Assembly: GCA_024276125.1 (NCBI GenBank)
Contig: JAJRXT010000065.1
Span: forward strand, 1-32,423
DNA length: 32,423 nt
Direction: 5' to 3'
From: a bacterium
GTDB lineage: Bacteria > SZUA-182 > SZUA-191 > JAJRXT01
Position numbers and translations under genes: made by a program. Of the stretch, positions 17,013-25,241 are shown one piece after another. Under the pieces are notes generated by a model. It was not told the DNA's origin and did not search any database. It was given only the letters and a program-made list of their open reading frames with translations. Position 1 is the stretch's first letter, and every line of letters begins with the position of its first letter.

Positions 17013-17768
17013 TTATCTTTTGCGGGCGATTATAATGCTGTAGAATCCATGCTTATTATCTAATACCGAATCAAATAACGAAACCGCCTGCTTTACATAA
17101 TTTAACCCAAAATGATAGCCGCGCGACAAAAGACAATCCTCCCGATAATCGTATATATTATATAAAATCGTCATAACAGAATTACTGAACGCCTTGGCAT
17201 AATATTCAATAACTTCTAAATCACATTTTTGGGCTATAGCCCTTAGCTCATCCGGGCTGTAATAATCCTCATGCTCATCTATGGGGAAAAACCTGTTCCA
17301 CAAGCTCCACAACCCCCGATTAGGGGTATCTAAAAATAAAATACCGCCCTTTTTTAATACGCGTCTCATCTCCAATAGCGGAATTTGCGGATTATCAAAA
17401 TGCTCTATTACCCCCAGACTGGTAATGAAGTCAAAACTCTCATCAGGAAAAGGAAGCTTTAATATATCACCCTTAATAAAGTGAACCGGCTCGATCTTAT
17501 TTTCGATCTTATATGCCTGCGCCTGAGTCAAACAATCAGATATATCCACTCCAACTGAAAAATCTATCTTTTCATTATTAGAAAATAAAAAATTCCAAAA
17601 ACCAGGCCCGCAACCGGCTTCCAGCCACTTTATACCGCGCTTTGTGCAATACTTACTCATACAATTAAATATCTCAGGCGTCAAGTATTGATTTTTGTAT
17701 TTCTCCAATTCCTTGTCAAGCGCCGGAGAACCGCTCCATAAATTGTCCCAATATTCTTTTTTAGGCAT
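17013..17768 (-). CDS. Class I SAM-dependent methyltransferase
   Basis: 251 residues of the Methyltransf_11/25 type. The SAM-binding motif E50-A-G-C-G-P-G (LEAGCGPG) is followed by the acidic VGVDIS end of strand 2 (about 72-77), the motif IV-like FDFITSLGVIEHF, and the post-loop RVLKKGGILFLDTPN. No membrane segment or signal peptide is seen, so it should act in the cytoplasm. It sits between two GT4 genes with gaps of 29 and 10 bases in one direction, so O- or N-methylation of a sugar or lipid carrier in the same glycan pathway is likely; the exact acceptor is unknown. The frame is intact although both neighbours are broken. Confidence 0.8.
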   Translation of the reverse strand: MPKKEYWDNLWSGSPALDKELEKYKNQYLTPEIFNCMSKYCTKRGIKWLEAGCGPGFWNFLFSNNEKIDFSVGVDISDCLTQAQAYKIENKIEPVHFIKGDILKLPFPDESFDFITSLGVIEHFDNPQIPLLEMRRVLKKGGILFLDTPNRGLWSLWNRFFPIDEHEDYYSPDELRAIAQKCDLEVIEYYAKAFSNSVMTILYNIYDYREDCLLSRGYHFGLNYVKQAVSLFDSVLDNKHGFYSIIIARKR

Positions 17769-17797
17769 TTTTTTATTCTATAAAATTCCTATACGAT

Positions 17798-18928
17798 CTA
17801 AGCTAATGTTTGGTTATACAAACTCTCATAAGCATCTACCATCTGTTTTAAACTAAAACGCTCTAGCGCCCGCTGATATCCGCCTTTAGCTAATTGCCGC
17901 CTTAAATCCGAATCAGCCAAAAGTTGTAATATCTTATCCGCGAGAGCCTTACAATCCCCGCCGCTTACCAAAAAGCCGCTTACCCCGTCTTCTATTACCG
18001 CAGGATTGCCCCCTACGCTGCTTGCAATTACCGGCTTTGACGCCGCCATAGCCTCAAGTAATGTAATAGAAGTACCCTCATAAAAAGTAGATAATACCAC
18101 TACATCCAAAATCGATAAAAGCTGCGGGATGTCACGCCGGCTCCCGGTAAAAATCACCTTATCAGTCAACTTCAATTTAAAGACTAAATCCTCCAGCTCG
18201 CGCCGTCTAGGCCCATCACCAATCAATAATAACTTAACCCGAGGATATTTATCAGCTACTAAAGATATCGCCTGTATTAAACTAACCGGGTCCTTTTCAC
18301 TGCTTAGTCTGGCAATCATCCCCAAAACAAAGCAATCAGACTCTATTTTCAGTTTTTCCCTTATATTCTTCGTATTATGTACTGTTTCAAATTTTGCTAA
18401 ATCAATACCATTAAAAATAATCTCTATTCGTTTAGCTGAAATCGCCTCATATGTAATTAAACTTTGCTTTACCGCAGGAGAAACCGCAACTATCCTATGC
18501 GTAAAAGGAACTAACAATTTATTTAATATAACCCGCTTGGGATTTTTTTCATCAGGGTAATGACGTCCATGTTCGGTAAATACCAGCTTTTTAAATCAGG
18601 CAAGAATTGATGCCAAACCGCCGTAAAAATAAGCCGTATACTGATGTACATGCACTAAATCTATTTGTTTGGTTTTAATTATATCCTTTAACCTGCCGAT
18701 TAATCCCCAATCCGTACCCGGTTGTCTATTTAGGCAAACAACCTCTACTCCCTCGTCCTTAAGCTTATCACCCAAATCGCCGACCTTATCCAAACAACAT
18801 ATAAGACAGCCAAAACGTTTCTTATCTAAGTTGCGGATAAGATTATATACCACCATGGCAGCGCCGCCCTTGGCAAAATTATCCACTACAAACAGTATAT
18901 TATAATACGCTGACTTTTTTTGGTTTAT
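17798..18928 (-). pseudogene. GT4 glycosyltransferase with an in-frame TGA and a probable ATG-to-ATA start change
   Basis: One GT4 glycosyltransferase frame interrupted by a single TGA at 18598-18596. Upstream it ends G-G-L-A-S-I-L-A; downstream, in the same frame, it continues F-K-K-L-V-F-T-E-H-G-R-H-Y-P-D and on to the C-terminus, with the EGTSITLLEAMA nucleotide-sugar motif. The start also looks damaged. The first usable start is GTG at 18886 (V-D-N-F-A-K-G-G), but family-like sequence extends further, K-K-S-A-Y-Y-N-I-L-F-V-V-D-N, back to ATA-ATA (18931-18926) just after a strong AAGGAG (18940-18935). Spacing best fits the second ATA as a former ATG. From there the frame is 377 codons, a normal GT4 length. 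Confidence 0.85.
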
Positions 18929-18965
18929 TATTCACTCCTTATGTACTATTAACTATATCCAGATT

Positions 18966-20927
18966 TTAAGCGCGGTATCCTACCGTAAGGTACCACCAAT
19001 AGATGAATACCAATAAACCTAATAAAACTATACCGGCATTGTTCTTCTTTTTGGGTTTAAGAGTTATATACATAAAGAGGTATTCATGGCGTACACCAAA
19101 TAAATAAACGGCTGATGGGGATATTTAAAAACATGGCGGTTGCCGCATACACCAGAATACTTAATTCAAAAGCATTACTGAAATAATGCGCCCAGGCATT
19201 TTCTGGGATTAATGGATACTCTTTCCTAAAAGAGCGGCATTTGAACATATTATATATAATCAAAGTAACAAATAAGATCAAACTGGGAACGCCGTATTGA
19301 CCGCCTAATGCCGCATACGCATTGTGAATAACATATTTATGTCCTGGTTTTCTTATAATAAGTACATCATCTTCGTCCAAGCCGATCCTTAACCTGCTGA
19401 CAGGCGGACAAAATTCCCTAATATCGATATTACTAAAAGAGCCCTGACCGAACAAAGGTGAATCCGCCATCATGTAATATCCTGAGATTACACTAATAAT
19501 TCTATTGGTAGCTGATTGGTCAGTCTGCCAATGTTCAATATCTTCTACGCGTTTACTTACCCTTTCGTAAAAATATGTATAACCAAAAGCCAAAATACAG
19601 CTTAGCATAATAACTGGCACTATTTTGTTTTTAGCTGTGGAAAAAAGTAGTCGATATATCATGGGAATACTTAAAACAGCCAGACCCACTAATCCGCCGC
19701 GCGACCTGGTGTAAATAACTGCAAACATTGACATTAAAAATAAAATCATAAAAAATGCTTTTTTCGGCTTGGACTTTTGATATAAAAATAAGGCGTAAAG
19801 AATAGGTAAGGCCATATTTAAACAAACCGCTAATTCATTATTATCCGCTAACTGCCCCCCCATTCCGGAGGCTACCGTATGCGTAGTCTCAAAACCAAAA
19901 TATGCGGCCCTACGAATAATCTTGTAACCAAAATAACCAAATATAGTAGCTACGCCGGTTATAAAACTGATAAGCCTTTTTTTGTTATCTCCAACAATAA
20001 AAACAGCTACAAAAAAAATCAACAGCCAATTTACCTGTGCTAAATAGTCGGCTTTCGCTGCCATTGCTTAATATTGTTTTATTAAAAATGATTCAGGCGC
20101 TGCAAAAAACAGCGATAAAGTCAGAAAACCCCAAAAGGCAATAACAAGCGTCACATTAGCATCATATATACCTTTTATTTTTTGCCTCTTTTTAACTGAA
20201 TCCAATGCCCAACTTATCATACTAAGCATTAATATAGGCGTAGTTAAAAAAAGGGCATTCCAAGTATCGCCTTAGGAAAATCCCACATACTAAATTGGGC
20301 TACTGAAAGCGCAAGATATGTATAAGCAATTAAACCTATTAGAGGGTTTATTACAACCAAACTTATTACCAAAGGCAGCATGGAAAATATGAAGATATGC
20401 ATGGGCGATAGAGATACTACGCCGCGTCCCAATAAATAACATACGGTAATTACAAATAAGAGTAAAAATTTGTTCTTTAAAACTGGCAATACCCTATTTA
20501 ATATTCTGGGGCTTTCTACCTGGTGCGTTCCAAAAATAAAAATATGAATGGACTCGCTTAGCTCTAAAATATAATGACCGATTCTGCTGAATATTTTTTT
20601 CAAGGCCGATTTTATATCAAAATATTTTCTGTGAGCCAGGCGACTCGGCAGTTTATCGGATTCAAAGGGATACATGAATTCCATTAAGGAAAAAAACTTA
20701 CTTATTATATAGGTAGGAATATTTACAATTACAGCCAGTAATTGATTAAAACCGGAATATACAATATTTATTTTAGGAGCAATCGGCGTAAAATCGGGAG
20801 TATTTAGTGATTCAAAAGATGTCTGTAGATTTTTGTTACCAAAGACATGGCGCAGGCGATAAAATAAAAAACCTATCTTTGCGGATAAGGTTATTGGCTT
20901 GGTTTTTTTTAGGCTGAGATTATTCAT
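18966..20927 (-). pseudogene. O-antigen ligase/polymerase-like membrane protein with three lesions
   Basis: Polytopic protein of the O-antigen ligase (Wzy/WaaL) superfamily. The N-terminal frame (20927-20244) ends at a T7 run (minus strand of 20252-20246). One extra T would carry P-F-F into L-T-T-P-I-L-M-L-S-M-I-S-W and about 60 more sensible residues. Those meet an in-frame TAA (20070-20068) and then continue in the same frame as A-M-A-A-K-A-D-Y (20064 onward) for 326 residues, including the periplasmic loop with HNAYAALGGQYG. That frame ends at 19084, but a shift in the TTTATTTGG stretch (about 19097-19109) reads on as V-R-H-E-Y-L-F-M-Y-I-T-L to a TAA at 18968-18966. The full span is about 653 codons. 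The ORF start at 20927 has AGAAG upstream. Confidence 0.75.
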
Positions 20928-21137
20928 TACTTCTATAACATCTAGTTAATTGGCCCGAAGGATTCGGGAGTTAATCTTAAACAAAAGTTTGTCTTATTGA
21001 AATTACATACATTTTACGCTTCCAATAAAAAACTTATACAATCCAAACTATACCAAAAATACGTTGTTTTATAAGTCGTTTTCCGCAAGCAATTGTTGTA
21101 TATCTCACTAAACATACGGATTAGAACAATTAACTGA

Positions 21138-21384
21138 TGTTACGCAAAAAAGACTAATCACATCACCGTAGGGGTGGATTAAGGGGCTTTATTTAACAGG
21201 CGTTCTTATATAAATAAAGGATAATAATTTATTAAAAGATTACCCCGAATCCACCACGCCCGCTCACGAGTAGGCGTGGTGGGTCCGCAACTACAAGATA
21301 ACGTATGCCTAACAGACATTTTTGACTCTTTCATGATACGAGCTTGCCCCACCCTACATTTATAAAAGCAGGGTTTGCGTAACA
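21138..21384. repeat. Composite palindromic element after the radical SAM gene
   Basis: Eleven-base perfect inverted ends, tgttacgcaaa (21138-21148) and tttgcgtaaca (21374-21384). Inside is a strong hairpin ccaccacgcc / ggcgtggtgg (21251-21260, 21273-21282). Nothing coding is seen. The right end is eight bases from the radical SAM stop at 21392. In the remainder of 20928-21137 I see no feature. Confidence 0.65.
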
Positions 21385-21391
21385 TAAGCAA

Positions 21392-22549
21392 TTAAAGTAA
21401 ATAGTTCCATAGTTTAGTCGTAAGTATGCAGCATTTTAAGCATTTAGGAAAAAGCCCGTTGTGTTTTAAGGTGTTCCTGAAGTGAATATAATTTTCACTA
21501 TTCCACAACTTGCTAAATGGTTTTTCACGAAGGTTCCCGATTTTAAAATCAATGGAGCAGGGGTATACATCGCCATAGGGACTAATTCTGCTGGAATACC
21601 AAGGTAGAAAACATTTATTGCAGTAGGAATATTTATTGTTAAAAAAATATGAATTTATTTCGTTTTCTGTCAATGGAGGACTAAGGTTCATAAGTAAATT
21701 AGAGCCGTTTAATTTATTATAACATTTTTGAATTTCATCTTGTATAGTTTGCGAATCGATTTGTTTTAAATAATCGGGTAATATTTGATTTTCCGGTTTT
21801 ACTTGTTTTACCGGAATAAGCGCTTGCGTTTTATCAACGGCATTTTTATCGGTAAAAAATAAAAAAGCGTAATTAATGCAAGATATATTATATTGCTTTG
21901 CCATATCTATAAGCCGGCTGAATTCGCCTTGGTTGACAGATGAGATTGTACAGTTAATACTTATAGTGGGTTTTGCGGCTTGTTTTATTTTTTTCTCTGA
22001 TTCTATTGCAGATATTGCTTGACAAACCTTAGTATATGAGCCGGATACGCCCCTTATTTTATCATGAATATCCTCCGGTCCATCAACAGAAAAAGTTATG
22101 CTGTCTACTTCGGCGGCTACTACTTCGGCGGCGATTTGCGGTTTTACCAGCATTCCATTGGTTAATATATTGCAATGCAATCCTTTTGATTTAACATAAT
22201 AGATTATTTCAAGTATATCGCATCTTAAAAATGGTTCTCAGCCGGTTAGAGTAATGACTTGTACACCCATTTTAGACAAATCGTCAATCAATTCCTTAAT
22301 TTCATCTAAAGTCATTTCCCCTTGTTTTTGTGCATGTTGAGCGATATTTTCCGTCTTTATTTTTTCTTTTTTGTACTGTTCCTGCGGGCATATTTTGCAT
22401 CTCAGATTGCACCTGAAAGTAAGTTCTATGTCAACGCTGATAGGAGCTAATGCTCTACCATTTGAAAATCTATATGGTATCCAATATCGAGGTACACTTA
22501 TCAATTGTCTTGCTTGTTTTTTTACATTTCCTAATATATTATAAGACAT
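21392..22549 (-). pseudogene. Radical SAM/SPASM protein with TGA in the GGEP motif
   Basis: One 386-codon frame broken by a single TGA at 22240-22238. The N-terminal part carries the radical SAM cluster motif C47-x3-C51-x2-C54 (FRCNLRCKICPQ) and ends V-I-T-L-T-G. The next codon is TGA, then E-P-F-L-R-C-D-I. The family motif is T-G-G-E-P, so the stop replaces the second glycine, one base from GGA. The rest holds the barrel strands (NILTNGML, ITFSVDGP) and a C-terminal SPASM-like cysteine set (CNKCFLPWYSSRISPYGDVYPC, read here as two clusters, and CLKCC). Such proteins modify peptides or sugars or act in glycan gene clusters. If the stop is real the enzyme is dead; a start at 22180 would lack the cluster. 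Confidence 0.85.
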
Positions 22550-22818
22550 TAACTAAAAAACATTTGATTGTTAGGGGATTTAAGGAGTATAGTACCTATT
22601 AAAACAATAACATAACCTTACACGTTCGTCAAGCATCAATAAGGTTTTAAGTAAACGTATTCACAGTTAGAGGGAGAACAATGCAACAGCAATAAACAAC
22701 GCGGGCTTAGCTTGACTTTAAACAGGGCAGTTGCTATGTTAGACTTAAATAATATTACATTAATTGCTCGCCAATTACAATACAAGACTATAAATTATTT
22801 ATCAAAATTAAAACCAAC

Positions 22819-23226
22819 ATGTTCCAAATCGCCGACTCAATAAACACAGCACATTTTTTAAATGAACGACTCAAAAAGAAGAACGCCATATTATTGTTCT
22901 GCTGTATTATTTCCTTATTAATAATCATATTTTTCTCATGGGCGAATTCATGTACTACATATGGCGGCAGGAATATGTCTTTTTATTCTCCTTATTGGGA
23001 TTTTTCTGTTGAATTAGCTTACAAAAACAACATGGTTTACTTCAGCGCTCCCAAACTGGAGATATCTTCCCGCACCCCTTATTACAGATTGTCCTCATAT
23101 GGAAAAAAGTATTGGCTATACTTTAAGATTACCACGACAAATATTTTATTCCTGTTATTTATTTTACTGTTTTGGCGGATTATAAAAAAAGGCGTAGAAT
23201 ATTTAAAGCCACAGGCAGATTTATAA
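22819..23226 (+). CDS. Small membrane protein of unknown function
   Basis: 135 residues, not recognised. There are two hydrophobic helices, about 24-43 and 105-122, separated by a 60-residue loop rich in Tyr and Ser that is probably outside the cytoplasm. The C-terminus is basic. It precedes the GT-C transferase gene, and the frames overlap by 55 bases if that gene starts at its TTG. No clear ribosome binding site is seen. It could be a separate accessory protein of the transferase. The 269 bases upstream (22550-22818) hold no feature I can support. Confidence 0.5.
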   Translation: MFQIADSINTAHFLNERLKKKNAILLFCCIISLLIIIFFSWANSCTTYGGRNMSFYSPYWDFSVELAYKNNMVYFSAPKLEISSRTPYYRLSSYGKKYWLYFKITTTNILFLLFILLFWRIIKKGVEYLKPQADL

Positions 23227-24998
23227 AATCTTCATTAGTAAATAAGCTCTTATTAATCAACCGGATATTTATTTCAACCATTTTTTTGTTAAGTATATTT
23301 CCCCTAGCGGATTTTAATTATTGGTGGAGAAAAATTAATTTTGTGCCGCAAATAATTAAGCAGCCATCTTTAATATCGGCGCTATATGGTTTTATGACGG
23401 AGTTATTAATATTTAAGAGCAACCGCTTATTTTATGCCTTTTTATTCACTCTGCCTACTTTTATTGTCATATTTGTAGGAATAAGCTGTTTTCTTTTATT
23501 TATTTTATCATGTGATCTGCCGATAAAGCTAGTTAATTGGATAAATAAGAGCTTAGACAAACTGGTTAATTTATTTCATAAAAAATGGCTTATTACTGCC
23601 AGCTTATGGGTTTTTGCGATAGCTTTTTTAATCTCTTATACAAATTACCGTCTGCCTGTTTATTGGGCGGGTACGGCTCAATTATTTCAGGCAAAATTAC
23701 TGGCTATGGGGAAATTATCCCAACCTATAAATTTCAGCCGGGAGTTTTTTGAATTTCCATTACTAAGATTTGATACGAATATTTATGCTGCCATACCGCC
23801 CGGGGGATCGTTTTTACTTGCAATTGGACAAAAACTGGGCATACCCTGGCTGATTAATCCTCTGTTAGGCGCTTTGGCATTGTTTGTTATCTATTTATTT
23901 ACCAAAAGGATATATACAACAGGGACAGCGGTATTAAGCATATTCCTCATTATGTTATCTTGTTCGTATTTATCATTATCCGCCGGTTATACGAATATAC
24001 TGGCTTTTATACTGTTTTTAGCGCTGGGGTTATTTTTTTATGATCATAGTTTAATGGATAAAGAAATATTTTATCCCGTATTGTGCGGTTTATGTTTTGG
24101 TTTGGCTGTTATGATGCGGCCTGCGGCGGCATTGGTTATGCTTTTACCGTTTTTGGTTTATTTCATATATTTAAGTATTTATTCTGCACCCTCTACCAAA
24201 GGGGGAGAGTGGGATAAAAGAAAGCCCTATATAATCAAATTTTTGGCCTTATTGGCCGGCGCCTTTATTCCGCTTAGTATACTGGCAATATATAATCATT
24301 CCCTATTTAATAATATTTGGGGAGCGTTAGCTGGCAATAATGTCACTAGTTACGGTATTAAAAGTATATTTTATTTAGCGTATAATATATCTATATTGAA
24401 CGAACGAATATGGAGTGGTATAATACCGGTATTCTTATTTATTATGCTGTTTTTTATCCTGAATGAAAAACCGGATAAATGGGACGGCTTGTTATGGAGT
24501 TCTTTTACTTGTTTATTGATATTTAATCCCTTTATACATAAAATGAAATATGGCTTTGCCAATCCGCTTATGGCGGGGCTTCCATTTTTAGTTTTACTTA
24601 CCGCCAGAGCGATGACAAGTCTGCCTGATATGTTCAGCCGATTGGGTTTTTCATCTGATAGAATTAAGGCTTTATTGGCATTAGGCGTTGTTGTCTCTAG
24701 TTGTTTTTTATTAACGTATAAAATTCCAGGTTTGGTTTTATCTGTAGATAATCAACGTAACAAGCTGCTGGATTTGACAAGAGAAGAAAAAATAAATAAT
24801 GCTGTTATATTTGTTAATGATAAAATTTTTAAAGAAGTATTTGCTTATAATAAGCCCGATTTAACTAATGATATTGTGTTTGCCAGACACTTAAAAAAGT
24901 ATAATTACAAGCTGATGCAGGAATTCCCCGGGCGGGCATATTATTTTTATAATCAAACTGAATACAAATTGATAAAGCTTACCGCCCCTGCGGGGTAA
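23172..24998 (+). CDS. GT-C family membrane glycosyltransferase (PMT/ArnT-like)
   Basis: Up to 608 residues with about 11 hydrophobic helices. It resembles the PMT/GT39-like group of polyprenyl-phosphate-sugar transferases: after the first helices comes a periplasmic loop (YWAGTAQLFQAKLL, then FDTNIYAAIPPGGSFLLAIG), then INPLLGALALFVIYLFTKR, a pattern common to these enzymes. It would use a lipid-linked sugar at the outer face of the inner membrane. The TTG at 23172 overlaps the previous gene by 55 bases and has no ribosome binding site, so the real start may be a later TTG near residue 39. Near residue 345 a short Ser-Ala-Pro-Ser-Thr-Lys-Gly-Gly-Glu stretch is coded by an imperfect palindrome, a possible in-frame repeat insertion. 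The frame is otherwise intact. Confidence 0.75.
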   Translation: MADYKKRRRIFKATGRFIKSSLVNKLLLINRIFISTIFLLSIFPLADFNYWWRKINFVPQIIKQPSLISALYGFMTELLIFKSNRLFYAFLFTLPTFIVIFVGISCFLLFILSCDLPIKLVNWINKSLDKLVNLFHKKWLITASLWVFAIAFLISYTNYRLPVYWAGTAQLFQAKLLAMGKLSQPINFSREFFEFPLLRFDTNIYAAIPPGGSFLLAIGQKLGIPWLINPLLGALALFVIYLFTKRIYTTGTAVLSIFLIMLSCSYLSLSAGYTNILAFILFLALGLFFYDHSLMDKEIFYPVLCGLCFGLAVMMRPAAALVMLLPFLVYFIYLSIYSAPSTKGGEWDKRKPYIIKFLALLAGAFIPLSILAIYNHSLFNNIWGALAGNNVTSYGIKSIFYLAYNISILNERIWSGIIPVFLFIMLFFILNEKPDKWDGLLWSSFTCLLIFNPFIHKMKYGFANPLMAGLPFLVLLTARAMTSLPDMFSRLGFSSDRIKALLALGVVVSSCFLLTYKIPGLVLSVDNQRNKLLDLTREEKINNAVIFVNDKIFKEVFAYNKPDLTNDIVFARHLKKYNYKLMQEFPGRAYYFYNQTEYKLIKLTAPAG

Positions 24999-25050
24999 GG
25001 TATTTCTCTGTAATACAATGTTTATATCTATTCCATAGATATCTACTTCA

Positions 25051-25180
25051 TAGCTGCCGACCTTTAGGTCGGCTATTATTACTGTGATTCTCAAAGACTT
25101 ACATTATATGCCTGACAGGTCGACCTAAAGGTCGGCGTCTACAATAGTCTATGTTTCGGGGTGAGACATCCCGAAACATA
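25051..25180. repeat. Family-F composite followed by a family-E hairpin
   Basis: F: inverted gccgacctttaggtcggc units at about 25055-25073 and 25119-25136. E: an 11-base perfect stem, 25150-25160 with 25170-25180 (tatgtttcggg / cccgaaacata). This fills the gap between the convergent transferase and tRNA nucleotidyltransferase genes and may act as a barrier to read-through. Confidence 0.8.
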
Positions 25181-25241
25181 TAACATATACTGCTTATAAT
25201 GCGAGAACATGCTTTCTTACGCATATCCAGCCCGCAAAACA

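Noticed and set aside
15971-22549. Alternative genetic code (UGA read as glycine, as in Gracilibacteria and Absconditabacteria)
   Set aside because: TGA does replace a glycine in the GGEP motif, but TAA also interrupts two other genes in the same way, nadA uses TGA as a normal stop at its expected end, and frameshifts occur too. Decay or errors explain all of these; recoding explains only part.
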